This document shows, piece after piece, positions 14,777 to 22,934 of a stretch of DNA of 40,767 bases. Positions within the stretch are counted from its first letter, which is position 1, and every line of letters starts with the position of its first letter. The position numbers and the translations under genes are program-made. Below the pieces are notes generated by a model. It did not search any database. It had not been told where the DNA came from and was given only the letters and a program-made list of their open reading frames with translations. This DNA is from a virus: positions 1 to 40,767 of the IMG/VR virus record IMGVR_UViG_3300025164_001366; one strand, 5' to 3'.

Positions 14777-15577
14777 ATGGAAGAATCAACAAAATACTCA
14801 AGAACTTTACATTTTCCAATTTCGAAAGGAACAACTTCGGATGACCGGATATTGTCAGAAGGATACTTAGAGCCAATTTCTAAAATGAAATTAATTGCTT
14901 CTGAAAAATTAGATGGACAGAATGATTGTTTTAAAAAAGAGGGAGTATTTGCAAGGTCGCATACGGCACCAAGTGCACATCTATGGGATAAACCTATGTG
15001 GGATAGATGGGAGCTTATAAAAAATGATTTAAAAGGTCTTGAAATATTTGGAGAGAATATGTATGGAATACATTCTATAGGATATAAAAAACTTGAATCT
15101 TTTTTTTATATGTTTGCCGTAAGAGAAAATGGTGTATGGCTCTCTTGGGAAGAAGTTAAGTTTTATGCCGGCATGTTGGATTTTCCTACGGTTCCGGTAA
15201 TAGAAATTAAGAAACCGTTATCAGAATTTATATCAGATAAAAAATCAGAAGATGACTCTTTAAGAGAATGGTTAAAATCATTTCTTGGTATGAATTGGGA
15301 AGAATATACTGACACTCATGGCATGCTTGGAGGTTATGACCCAGAAAATGATAAACCGGCTTGTGAGGGATTTGTTATAAGAAACGTAGAATCATTTAAA
15401 ACAAATGACGGTATTATTAAAACACAATCAAATGAATTTAATAACATATTCAAACTTGTTAGGGAAAAACACGTTAAAACAGATGAGCATTGGACTAAAA
15501 CCTGGAAGCCAGCCACTTTGATTAATAGTGAAAAATATAAATGGTATGGTTATGAAAACAATTATAAAACAAAATAA
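14777..15577 (+). CDS. RNA ligase (T4 Rnl2-like nucleotidyltransferase family)
   Basis: 266 aa. Motif I is SEKLDGQND with the likely AMP-accepting Lys at K44. Motif III-like is LEIFGENMYGIHSI, motif IV EGFVIRN, and motif V-like KLVREKHVK. The Trp/Tyr-rich C-terminus (WTKTWKPATLI, KYKWYGYE) is common in phage Rnl2-type ligases. The enzyme would seal 3'-OH/5'-phosphate RNA nicks using ATP. It lies 354 nt downstream of the tRNA genes, a setting that suggests repair of cleaved tRNAs, as with T4 ligase against host anticodon nucleases. It overlaps the next gene by one base (TAATG). Confidence 0.85.
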   Translation: MEESTKYSRTLHFPISKGTTSDDRILSEGYLEPISKMKLIASEKLDGQNDCFKKEGVFARSHTAPSAHLWDKPMWDRWELIKNDLKGLEIFGENMYGIHSIGYKKLESFFYMFAVRENGVWLSWEEVKFYAGMLDFPTVPVIEIKKPLSEFISDKKSEDDSLREWLKSFLGMNWEEYTDTHGMLGGYDPENDKPACEGFVIRNVESFKTNDGIIKTQSNEFNNIFKLVREKHVKTDEHWTKTWKPATLINSEKYKWYGYENNYKTK

Positions 15578-15891
15578 TGGAAAATAAAAAAAAATGGGAA
15601 TTTTCTCACGTAAGTTCTAAAGGAGAAGCAAAGTTTAAAAGATTTACAGAAGAAACTATTGAAAATGTTAAAAAATTTTTAAATGATAAAAATATAAAAT
15701 TTCTCGTTGTAGAAAGTGCTCATATGATTTTTATTTATATAGGAAATAAAAAGTATCAATATTTTTATACTACTGGAAGATGGGGAGTTAATAAAAAGGG
15801 ATTACAAAATAAATATTATAGTTGTTGTGGTATTGAAGATTTTTTTGAAAATTTTTTAAAATATGATATTGAAAAAGCAAATAATGTCTGA
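15577..15891 (+). CDS. Hypothetical protein (104 aa)
   Basis: Lys- and aromatic-rich. An alpha-beta pattern is visible: TEETIENVKKFLNDKNIKFL, then VVESAHMIFIYIGNKKYQYF, then RWGVNKKG. No family recognised. It is coupled to the RNA ligase (TAATG) and to the next gene (8-nt overlap). Confidence 0.6.
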   Translation: MENKKKWEFSHVSSKGEAKFKRFTEETIENVKKFLNDKNIKFLVVESAHMIFIYIGNKKYQYFYTTGRWGVNKKGLQNKYYSCCGIEDFFENFLKYDIEKANNV

Positions 15892-16216
15892 ACACGTAAT
15901 AAAAACCATTCACAAAATAAGAATAGCTGGCAAACATGCTGAAATTTGGTTTCAGGAAGACTTAGAATCTATTGAAAGTTACCATACTGAAATTGAAAGG
16001 TTTTGTATCTTAGAAGGATTTCATGCGTGCATGAAAACTTATCAACTTTTAAATCTTCTTGAAGGAGAAGGAATTTATAGTGATGTTTTAACGAGTGGGC
16101 TTAAACACAGAAAAACAGCTTGGAAACGCAGTAAACATGATACACACTGGGAGTTCGTAAGTTTTTTAGGTGAAACAAGAATAGTGCTAATTGAAAAAAT
16201 AAAATGTCTGATTTAA
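15884..16216 (+). CDS. Hypothetical protein (110 aa)
   Basis: The ATG at 15884 overlaps the previous stop; the longer reading from 15863 is less likely. Sequence begins MSEHVIKTIHKIRIAGKHAE. Rich in His and Glu; no family recognised. It ends just before the element TTAAATAACGGTTTACCAGC, which resembles the one at 91-111 beside another homing gene. Confidence 0.55.
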   Translation: MSEHVIKTIHKIRIAGKHAEIWFQEDLESIESYHTEIERFCILEGFHACMKTYQLLNLLEGEGIYSDVLTSGLKHRKTAWKRSKHDTHWEFVSFLGETRIVLIEKIKCLI

Positions 16217-16286
16217 TAAAAACAAAACATTAAATAACGGTTTACCAGCTTTTGGAAATTTATACATATTTATTATAAATTAAATT

Positions 16287-17198
16287 ATGTATAAAAGAAA
16301 TTGTCCACAATGTCATAAAGAATTAATTCATTCATCTGAAAAAAATTGCAACAGAGCAATTAAGGCAAATAGAGCTTGTAGAACATGTTCAAAAAGAAAA
16401 CATGATATTGATTTATTTAAAAATTTAAATAGAAATTGTCCTAATTGTGATAATATTATAGTTTATTCACGATTTTCTGATAAAAGAGTAGCTATTAATA
16501 ATAAAAGTTTATGTAAAAAATGTTCGATTAATGGCGGTAAATTTAAAAAAGAACACAAGTTAAATGATATATATAATAACAGTGAAAATAATCTATCTAA
16601 ATTATTAGAAGAAACATTTTTAAGTTTTTATTGGCTTGGATTTATAATAGCTGATGGTTCATTAAATAAAAATAAATTCGAATTATGTTTAGCGAAAAAA
16701 GATTTAAATCACTTGCAAAAATTTGCTAAATTTATTAATTTTAATAAAGAAATAAAATTTAGAAATAAATCACAATCATATAGAATATCATTTTCAAACA
16801 GAATATCAATTCCTGAAATACAAGGAAAATATAATTTAAAAGATAGAAAAACTTATAATCCTATAAATTTCAAACGCATTTCTAAATATAATACTGAATT
16901 ATTATTATGTTTAATAATAGGAATAATAGATGGAGATGGATGTATATCTAAAAATGGTTCAAAAAATTCTAATAGAATTTCTATAGTTTCTCACAAAAAT
17001 TGGAAAAAATTTTACATTAAAATTCTAAAAAAAACAAAATTATATAATGATTTTTTTATAAAAGGTGTAAAAAAAACAAATATAATAACTATTAATTTAT
17101 ATAGAAGAAATAAAATATTATTATTAAAAGACATTATCTCAAAATTTAACCTACCTTGTTTAGAAAGAAAATGGAATAAAATTTCAACAAATTTATAA
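16287..17198 (+). CDS. LAGLIDADG homing endonuclease with zinc fingers
   Basis: 303 aa. The two LAGLIDADG helices are FYWLGFIIADGSL (about residue 112) and LCLIIGIIDGDGCI (about residue 213), each ending in the catalytic Asp. This is the two-motif monomeric arrangement. The N-terminus has Cys pairs CPQC...CRTC and CPNC...CKKC, likely zinc-binding modules. Very AT-rich codon use. It is free-standing between small accessory genes; the target it protects or invades is not apparent. An ATATTTATT element lies just upstream. Confidence 0.88.
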   Translation: MYKRNCPQCHKELIHSSEKNCNRAIKANRACRTCSKRKHDIDLFKNLNRNCPNCDNIIVYSRFSDKRVAINNKSLCKKCSINGGKFKKEHKLNDIYNNSENNLSKLLEETFLSFYWLGFIIADGSLNKNKFELCLAKKDLNHLQKFAKFINFNKEIKFRNKSQSYRISFSNRISIPEIQGKYNLKDRKTYNPINFKRISKYNTELLLCLIIGIIDGDGCISKNGSKNSNRISIVSHKNWKKFYIKILKKTKLYNDFFIKGVKKTNIITINLYRRNKILLLKDIISKFNLPCLERKWNKISTNL

Positions 17199-17237
17199 AT
17201 TAAGCAACAACTTTCAGTTTATTTCGTTTAAAACACC

Positions 17238-17780
17238 ATGGAAACATCAGAAGAAAAATTAGACAGACTAAGAAAAGAAAGAGAGCTTGAAATACTTAAA
17301 AAAAAGTATAAGGATGAAGAATTCTATCTTGATGAAAAAGGAGGGCTTTCAAGATATGGTTGGGGAGAGAACATTCTTTATGTTGGAATGATTGTTAGAG
17401 TTAAAAAACCTGATAACACTTTTAGAAAAGGAGAAATTGAATATATAAAAACAGAAAATGGTTTTCCTAAAATAGGCGTTGTTTGCGGAAAAAATAAAGT
17501 TAAATTTGAAAAAAAGTGGGGAGAAGTTTTTGAAGATAAAAGAATAGAAGATTTTATTGCTTGGGAGAACCTTGAAGTTCCAGAAAGATTAAAGAAAATG
17601 GATACTGTAAGATTGTTAACGGAATTCAGGAAAAGAAAAAGATACTTACGTAATACAGATGAAGAATTAGTTTTTAAAAAAGAACTTTATCTTCGCGAAC
17701 ATATAGGACAAACAAATGCTCCTATGCAAAAAAAGATAAGACAAAATAAAGCAAAAACAAAAAATGATAAACGCCACTAA
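17238..17780 (+). CDS. Hypothetical protein (180 aa)
   Basis: Strongly charged N-terminal helix (EEKLDRLRKERELEILKKKY), then a short beta-rich domain around ILYVGMIVRVKKPDNTFRKG, and a Lys/Arg-rich C-terminal helix and tail. The middle could be a small SH3-like or KOW-like fold, but I cannot assign it. It overlaps the next gene by 17 nt. The upstream TCGTTTAAAACACCATG matches that before 11816. Confidence 0.55.
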   Translation: METSEEKLDRLRKERELEILKKKYKDEEFYLDEKGGLSRYGWGENILYVGMIVRVKKPDNTFRKGEIEYIKTENGFPKIGVVCGKNKVKFEKKWGEVFEDKRIEDFIAWENLEVPERLKKMDTVRLLTEFRKRKRYLRNTDEELVFKKELYLREHIGQTNAPMQKKIRQNKAKTKNDKRH

Positions 17781-18357
17781 TATTTTTTTTAAAAGAACAA
17801 AAGAATTAATGAAAGAGAAAGGATTATCTCCTTTAAACTACGTTGTTTGTTTTGTTTGTACAGAAATAGAGGCAGGAAAATCAGAAGTTGGATTAAATAT
17901 TTTAATTGTTCCTATTGAAGAATTTGAAAAAGATGGGAAAAAATTACCATTTAAAAGTTTTAGTTTTTATAAAAAAAGTGGATGTCTTATTGCAAGTGAG
18001 GTAGGAAGTTTTTTTCATTTGATAAATACAAGAGTAACAATAGGGAAAGAAGGCCAAATGGTTTTTTTAAAAGCGCCTAAAAAAGGCCGGAATTCAATTT
18101 GCTGGTTTATTGGAAGGTGCCTTCTTGAACACATTAAAAATGAAAAGCTTACAAAAAGAGAATTGGCAAGAAATTTAAAAATGTCAGTTAATAAATTGAA
18201 TTTAATTTTTAAAGGAGGAACTCAAGCTGTTACTCTTTCCGAAATGATTCAAATAAGTCTTGAATTTGAAGGAAAAAATAAAGTTTCAAAATATAAAGTA
18301 TTGTTTGAAAAATATCCAGAAAAAAGAATTAAAAAAGTTGAAGAGTGTGAATTTTAA
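17764..18357 (+). CDS. Hypothetical protein with C-terminal helix-turn-helix
   Basis: 197 aa. Residues about 137-175 (KLTKRELARNLKMSVNKLNL, then IFKGGTQAVTLSEMIQISLE) form a clear Xre-type helix-turn-helix as in HTH_3 proteins. The N-terminal 130 residues are of unknown type with an alpha/beta look (LNILIVPIEEFEKDGKKLPF). The arrangement of an unknown N-domain plus Xre HTH could be an antitoxin-like or regulatory protein. It is coupled to the preceding gene. Confidence 0.6.
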   Translation: MINATNIFFKRTKELMKEKGLSPLNYVVCFVCTEIEAGKSEVGLNILIVPIEEFEKDGKKLPFKSFSFYKKSGCLIASEVGSFFHLINTRVTIGKEGQMVFLKAPKKGRNSICWFIGRCLLEHIKNEKLTKRELARNLKMSVNKLNLIFKGGTQAVTLSEMIQISLEFEGKNKVSKYKVLFEKYPEKRIKKVEECEF

Positions 18358-18376
18358 ATTGTAATTTTGCAATTAA

Positions 18377-18433
18377 TGACTCCATAGCTCAGCTGGATAG
18401 AACACAAGTTGATTCGAATTCAACTGGGGTCAC
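18377..18433 (+). pseudogene. tRNA remnant lacking the anticodon arm
   Basis: 57 nt. Acceptor TGACTCC/GGGGTCA pairs fully; a D arm (TAGCTCAGCTGGATAGAACA) and a T arm (GTTGA-TTCGAAT-TCAAC) are intact. Between them only 'CAA' remains where the anticodon arm and variable loop should be. A precise internal deletion of a normal tRNA is the simplest reading; a functional tRNA-like element is also possible. It lies just upstream of the small gene at 18445. Confidence 0.75.
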
Positions 18434-18444
18434 ATAATTTAACT

Positions 18445-18606
18445 ATGGAAATAATTTATCATATATTAGGATTTTGTCCGGATGCACATTCTCATTTTGA
18501 TTTAGCTGATTTATTTATAACATGGGAATCTTTTATGTTATCTATTTCTCGCTTGTCATTATTTTTTGTTAAATTGAAGTTCTCTATAATAAAATTTTTT
18601 AAATAA
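18445..18606 (+). CDS. Small conserved phage protein, LGFCPDAHSHFDLADL motif
   Basis: 53 aa from the ATG at 18445; the longer frame starts within the tRNA remnant. MEIIYHILGFCPDAHSHFDL matches a small conserved phage protein pattern '(I/L)G.CPD.HSH.DL.DL' that I recognise but cannot give a function. The C-terminal half is hydrophobic and basic (LSLFFVKLKFSIIKFF), maybe membrane-associating. The stop overlaps the next ATG by one base. Confidence 0.6.
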   Translation: MEIIYHILGFCPDAHSHFDLADLFITWESFMLSISRLSLFFVKLKFSIIKFFK

Positions 18607-18833
18607 TGAGAAAAAATAGAGAAGAGATTTTTAATCAACTTAGAGAAGAATTTCCTGAAATATTTAAAAATGGAATAATGCATACAAATTTAATTTCAGA
18701 TGCATTACGAAAATTAGAAGAACAAGATGCGGAATTTCCTGTTAGATATGTTCTTGTTGAAAAAGTCAGAAATCTTACCGGAAGAAAAATGAAATTATTA
18801 AAAATATTTAATCAATTAAATGGACATGTCTAA
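18606..18833 (+). CDS. Hypothetical protein (75 aa)
   Basis: Charged helical protein starting MRKNREEIFNQLREEFPEIF. Contains FPVRYVLVEKVRN, a partial copy of the LVEK motif. No family recognised. Coupled to the previous gene by a TAATG overlap. Confidence 0.5.
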   Translation: MRKNREEIFNQLREEFPEIFKNGIMHTNLISDALRKLEEQDAEFPVRYVLVEKVRNLTGRKMKLLKIFNQLNGHV

Positions 18834-18891
18834 AATGATGTGGCAATAATCTTATTTTTACTTTTTTCTTTATATTTATGTATAAAGAGAT

Positions 18892-19743
18892 ATGTATATT
18901 AAAGAATTTGAAGAATTAGAAATAGAACTACCTAATAGTTGCCGACTTAGTGATTGGACTAAAAAATTAGGTTATTGTCCAGAATTAAATACACCAATTA
19001 AAGTTCATTGGGCATTACTAAAAACAACAAGATTTAGAACTTTAAAATTAACATTAAAATGTGATGATTGCGATGCGGTTCATAATAGAAGAATACGTGA
19101 TTTAGATTCAAAAAAAACCATTCACTATTGTAATAAATGTTTTAATAAAGGTAAAAGAAATGGTATGTATGGAGTTCCTCCTAATGAAAATTTTAAATTA
19201 GCAGCAAAAAAACTTCTTGAGGAAAAAGGAAATCCATTTACATGGGAAACATCGAAAGAAAAAATAAAAAAAGCAAATGGCTGGGCTAAAATAGCAATAC
19301 TTAATACTGGCAAAAAAAGAACACAAGAAACAAAAGATAAGTTAAGCAAAGCAACATTATTATCTTATAAAGAAGGAAGGCAAAAACCAGGAAAAAGATG
19401 GGGTAAAATATTTACAAAACAATATAAAGAAATTGATTATCAAAGTTCTTATGAATTGAAATTTTTGTTATATGTTGAAAGTTTTAATTTATTAAATTTA
19501 ATAGAACGTGGTCCAATAATAAACTATAATGATGCAAATGGAAAAACACATTCTTATTTTTCTGATTTTACAATAAAAAATAGTAATATTGTTTTTGAGA
19601 TAAAATCTACATATATTTGGGAAAATAATTTAGAAATAAATTTATTAAAAAAAGAAGCCGCAGAAAAAGAATATGATTATATTTTAGTAATGGATAATAG
19701 ATTTAAAAATGTGAAAAAAATACTTGAAAATTACATACTATGA
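18892..19743 (+). CDS. PD-(D/E)XK homing endonuclease (NUMOD/zinc-type)
   Basis: 283 aa. The N-terminus has a zinc-like Cys pattern CDDCDAVH...CNKCFNKGKR. The middle is basic with a GKKRTQETKDKLSKATL stretch typical of NUMOD3-like DNA-binding modules. The C-terminus holds a PD-(D/E)XK core: YQSSYELKFLLYVESFN, then HSYFSDFTIKNSNIVFEIKS with the D and E-x-K residues. It is related to the C-terminal domains at 463-1737 and 33566-35350. It overlaps the NMN adenylyltransferase-like gene by 4 nt, so the two may be co-translated. Confidence 0.78.
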   Translation: MYIKEFEELEIELPNSCRLSDWTKKLGYCPELNTPIKVHWALLKTTRFRTLKLTLKCDDCDAVHNRRIRDLDSKKTIHYCNKCFNKGKRNGMYGVPPNENFKLAAKKLLEEKGNPFTWETSKEKIKKANGWAKIAILNTGKKRTQETKDKLSKATLLSYKEGRQKPGKRWGKIFTKQYKEIDYQSSYELKFLLYVESFNLLNLIERGPIINYNDANGKTHSYFSDFTIKNSNIVFEIKSTYIWENNLEINLLKKEAAEKEYDYILVMDNRFKNVKKILENYIL

Positions 19744-20138
19744 AAAAACCTAATGCTCTATTTATTGGACGTTTTCAGCCTTGCTCCCTCGCTCACCAAT
19801 GGCTGTTCGAGCAAAAATTAAATAAAGGAATTCCGGTGTTAATAGCAATAAGAGATATTGTTCCGGATGAAAAAAACCCATTATCTGCGGAGCAGGTTAA
19901 ATTTTTATGGGAAAAAATTTATGAAGGTCAAAATGTTGCCGTTATTATAATTCCAGATATAGAATCTGTAAATTGGGGCAGAACAGTTGGATATGAAACA
20001 AATATGTACACGCCACCTGAAACTATTGCTAATATCAGCGCCACTCAGATAAGAAACTTCATTAAAAGTGGCTCAGATGAATGGAAGTCAATGGTGAATG
20101 AAAAAATTCATTCAGATATAGCTGAATTGTTAAAATAA
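19740..20138 (+). CDS. Nicotinamide-nucleotide adenylyltransferase-like protein (NadM/cytidylyltransferase fold)
   Basis: 132 aa. ALFIGRFQPCSLAHQWLFEQ carries the GRFQP and second His of the nucleotidyltransferase (T/H)xGH-type signature, and NISATQIRNFIKSG is the C-terminal ISxTxIR motif that binds the triphosphate. Both are typical of NadM-type NMN adenylyltransferases (NMN plus ATP to NAD+). It is shorter than cellular NadM (about 170 aa), with the central region reduced. The first H of the HxGH pair is replaced by S/L-A-H, so the activity needs testing. With the nicotinamidase at 9017 it suggests NAD+ salvage by the phage. Start overlaps the preceding stop. Confidence 0.7.
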   Translation: MKKPNALFIGRFQPCSLAHQWLFEQKLNKGIPVLIAIRDIVPDEKNPLSAEQVKFLWEKIYEGQNVAVIIIPDIESVNWGRTVGYETNMYTPPETIANISATQIRNFIKSGSDEWKSMVNEKIHSDIAELLK

Positions 20139-20145
20139 CAGTTTG

Positions 20146-20439
20146 TTATTTACCTTTTTTCTTTGATATATTTTTCCACATAGCTGCACCGGCAACTGCT
20201 TTTGGATCTTTAGCACCTGATTCTTTAGCTTTCTTTTCAATCTCTTTAAATTCTTTTCCTTTTTTACAAACATCTTCACCGGCTTTAGCTTTTTTAACTA
20301 CAGTTGATTTTTCTTTCTTAGTAAGTACTGCAGAAGGTTTTTTCTTTGCTTCATTAAGATTATTTTCTGCGGTCATTTGTCTGTCAACTTCTTCTCTTAC
20401 AAGTTTCTTTAAATTGCTAATTGTCATTTTAGTTCCCAT
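20146..20439 (-). CDS. Small Lys-rich protein with LKKLVREEV N-terminal tag
   Basis: 97 aa; the Met at 20427 is an alternative start. The N-terminus ISNLKKLVREEVDRQM is the short amphipathic 'LxxLVREE' helix that opens many T4-like phage virion proteins. The rest is very Lys/Ala-rich, and ends KDPKAVAGAAMWKNISKKKG. Probably a DNA-binding or internal virion protein; unproven. On the minus-strand upstream side lie TATTTTTG and CTATTTAC elements around 20462-20478. Confidence 0.5.
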   Translation of the reverse strand: MGTKMTISNLKKLVREEVDRQMTAENNLNEAKKKPSAVLTKKEKSTVVKKAKAGEDVCKKGKEFKEIEKKAKESGAKDPKAVAGAAMWKNISKKKGK

Positions 20440-20526
20440 TTTGTTGTTTTTAGATTGTTATAGTAAATAGCAAAAATATTGCAACAATCTAACTCATTTA
20501 CCGTTTAATTTAATAAAACAAACAAT

Positions 20527-20997
20527 ATGAAAACTAAATCATTTATTTTAATTACATCTGTTTTAGCAATAGCTTTAAGCTCTTGCAAAAATAAAGAAAA
20601 CCATATTGAAACTTCTATTATTAAGACAGTGGTTAAGAACGGACCGGTAACTAATACAGATTTAGAAATCAAACAATACTCAAATCCAGTATTGGTTTAC
20701 GGCTCTTCATTTGGAAATTATTTCCAAGCCTTGTATAAAATTGGAAAATTTGATGATATGCTAAAATTCACAAGTTCCGGTTCTATTAAAAAATATGGAA
20801 CAGTAAATATTCGTAAAATGTACGAAACTATGGAATTTGCTTATACTATAAAATTAAAATCTAAAACTGGTACCGATACTGTTGTTTTAAATTATGAAGC
20901 AATTATTTATGCTACAAAAAACATGATTAGAATACCGGTTGTTATAGAAAACGATACAGTAAAAATTGTTCTTCAGAGTTTAAATGGTTTAAATTAA
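20527..20997 (+). CDS. Predicted lipoprotein
   Basis: 156 aa. N-terminal signal peptide MKTKSFILITSVLAIALSSC: positively charged start, hydrophobic core, and lipobox LSSC with the modified Cys at about residue 20. The mature part is beta-rich, Lys/Thr-rich (TVNIRKMYETMEFAYTIKLK) and not recognised. A phage lipoprotein made in the infected cell may act at the cell surface, for example in superinfection exclusion, but nothing in the sequence proves that. It converges with the 59-aa gene at 20994, overlapping by 4 nt. Confidence 0.7.
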   Translation: MKTKSFILITSVLAIALSSCKNKENHIETSIIKTVVKNGPVTNTDLEIKQYSNPVLVYGSSFGNYFQALYKIGKFDDMLKFTSSGSIKKYGTVNIRKMYETMEFAYTIKLKSKTGTDTVVLNYEAIIYATKNMIRIPVVIENDTVKIVLQSLNGLN

Positions 20998-21173
20998 ACT
21001 GTAAATTGATTAAAAATTGCGTTAAGCTCCACCTCAATTTCGGACAAAATAAATGCCACTTCATCCATCGTTAATTTTCCTGATATTGAAGTTGATTTTT
21101 GTCCATTGCTGTACATTATCATATTTATGTTTGTACCATTATTAATCATTCCTCCAGCAAGCCCTGGTCTCAT
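20994..21173 (-). CDS. Small hypothetical protein (59 aa)
   Basis: ATG at 21173-21171 and TAA at 20996-20994. Begins MRPGLAGGMINNGTNINMIM and ends in an acidic amphipathic helix (LTMDEVAFILSEIEVELNAI). Its ATG overlaps the stop of the upstream gene by 4 nt (ATGA), good evidence for translation. No family recognised; a small virion-associated protein is possible given the capsid-side location. Confidence 0.55.
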   Translation of the reverse strand: MRPGLAGGMINNGTNINMIMYSNGQKSTSISGKLTMDEVAFILSEIEVELNAIFNQFTV

Positions 21174-21358
21174 AAATTATTATCAATATTTTGAGTTTGT
21201 GTGGCTCCACTTTCTATAATAGAAGGAATTGTACAATTTGCATTAATCTGTGATGGTTTATCTGTTCCAGTTTGACTATATGTAATATTTATTTGCGAAC
21301 CTTGAATTGTGCCATTTATCACGCAAGATGATGTTACTACTTTTGAAATTGTTTCCAT
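21170..21358 (-). CDS. Small hypothetical protein (62 aa)
   Basis: Starts METISKVVTSSCVINGTIQG. Ser/Thr/Gln/Asn-rich beta-like sequence with two Cys. No family recognised. Coupled by ATGA to the 59-aa gene. ATATTTATAG lies about 12-22 nt upstream (21371-21380). Confidence 0.5.
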   Translation of the reverse strand: METISKVVTSSCVINGTIQGSQINITYSQTGTDKPSQINANCTIPSIIESGATQTQNIDNNL

Positions 21359-21395
21359 ATTTTATCTTTAACTATAAATATGTTAAAAAATCAAT

Positions 21396-22874
21396 TTAAT
21401 CATTTTTTATTTCCATTTCATACCGAAATTTGCCACAGTCCCAGATTCTATCATAACCAAGTTCTTGCATCATTTCCCATTCGGTTTTATCCGGATTATA
21501 AACTTCTGGAAATTTTTTCTTTATAGAGTTTTTTCCGAAACCGAATTTGTGTAGTCTTCTATTCCTCGATACTTTTGGATTGAAATATTTATAATCCGGC
21601 CCGATTATTTCCTTACAAATAAATCCAAGTTTAGTATATAAATTTTCATCGTTTATTGTTGTGGTTTTATCTGCAAAGCTTATTATTTTTTTAGGATTAT
21701 TATTTTTAATAAAATATTTCAGTAACTTACTAGCAATACCTGGAATTCTGCAATCTATTTTTGTCGCAAATCTTTTTAATTCACACTCTCCTTCAACTAT
21801 ATTTTTTATAGACATGTGTCTATTTGAATCAAAAGTCATAACAGCAACTAAATCATCGTTATTATAAGCTCCTAAATGAATGTTTGACATATCTTCTCCT
21901 TGAATGTGATTTTTGTTTAAAAATTCATTTTTTAAAGTAGGGTTTATTTCTTTAATAATACATTTTCTTGCGTGAATGATGATGTTTTTATTTAAACCAA
22001 GTAAGTGTCTAAGTTTGGATTTTACTATATCTTTTTTTTGAATCCAATCATCTTCAAAAATATGTATTAATAAATAACCATTTTCATTAGTTTGTTTAGT
22101 TTTATTTAAATGATAGCTACGAGATTTTTTACCATATATCTCTGAATGATATAGTAAACCATTATATTCGATGGCTATTTTTTTGTCAGGAATTAAAATA
22201 TCTAATTCAATTCCTTTTAATAAACTTTTATTATTCACTTCATAATTTAATCCTAATTCAAATAAAAAATCATTAATTTCTTTATGTCCAGATGATGTAA
22301 AATTACTTTTAATAAATTTTAAATTTTCTTCATATTGTTTTATACAATTTTGTCTAGCAAATTCACTTAATGTTTCAGTCGAAAAATTGAGTTTATATTC
22401 AAATAATGAAAGATTATGAGTTTTTAAGTGACTATTGGTAATTTTTTTTAATTTCTCATTACACACTTTACAAATAATATAGTTATCTTCTGAGGAATTT
22501 ATAAAATCTTTTAGCTCTTTTTTATTAAAAAATGTATTAAATAGATTTTTTTCTTCTGGATATTCTTCAACATACTGTATAATATCTTTGTTGTGTTTAT
22601 CTTTTAAATGCAACGTGTATTGACCGCTTTTATTATCTAAATCAACAGTTGTCCAATCACAATATTTACATTTTTTAATTTCTTTGTCTACTGTTTCAAA
22701 AACGTCAAAAAATTGCATATGCCACATTTGACCATTTTTTTTTAGAAACTGTCTTCTTAAAAATGAGGTTGGAACATTTATATTTAAGCTATTAAGATGT
22801 TCTGCTATACATCCGCTTTTATTTTCTAAGTCTCCAAATTCTTTACCGGTTGTTTTACATCGTATTTTTTTCAT
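21396..22874 (-). CDS. Vsr-like homing endonuclease with N-terminal zinc modules
   Basis: 492 aa from the ATG at 22874. The N-terminal half has three MucR-like Cys/His modules, each recognising 'CK.C' and 'HL...H': CKTTGKEF...HLNSL, CKYCDWTT...HLKDKH, and CKVCNEKL...HLKTH. The nuclease domain follows at about residues 205-300: EINDFLFELGLNYEVNNKSL, then ELDILIPDKKIAIEYNGLLY with HSE, and LLIHIFEDDWIQK. This is the EDxHD/Vsr-type fold of phage homing endonucleases. A C-terminal acetyltransferase-like or DNA-binding region ends in WEMMQELGYDRIWDCGKF, also seen at 3-98. It is the gene downstream of the major capsid gene terminator, a common homing site. Confidence 0.85.
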   Translation of the reverse strand: MKKIRCKTTGKEFGDLENKSGCIAEHLNSLNINVPTSFLRRQFLKKNGQMWHMQFFDVFETVDKEIKKCKYCDWTTVDLDNKSGQYTLHLKDKHNKDIIQYVEEYPEEKNLFNTFFNKKELKDFINSSEDNYIICKVCNEKLKKITNSHLKTHNLSLFEYKLNFSTETLSEFARQNCIKQYEENLKFIKSNFTSSGHKEINDFLFELGLNYEVNNKSLLKGIELDILIPDKKIAIEYNGLLYHSEIYGKKSRSYHLNKTKQTNENGYLLIHIFEDDWIQKKDIVKSKLRHLLGLNKNIIIHARKCIIKEINPTLKNEFLNKNHIQGEDMSNIHLGAYNNDDLVAVMTFDSNRHMSIKNIVEGECELKRFATKIDCRIPGIASKLLKYFIKNNNPKKIISFADKTTTINDENLYTKLGFICKEIIGPDYKYFNPKVSRNRRLHKFGFGKNSIKKKFPEVYNPDKTEWEMMQELGYDRIWDCGKFRYEMEIKND

Positions 22875-22934
22875 ACTTGTAAATATATAACAAATTTTCA
22901 AAATTCCAAACTTTGGAGTTAAATAATATTAAAT

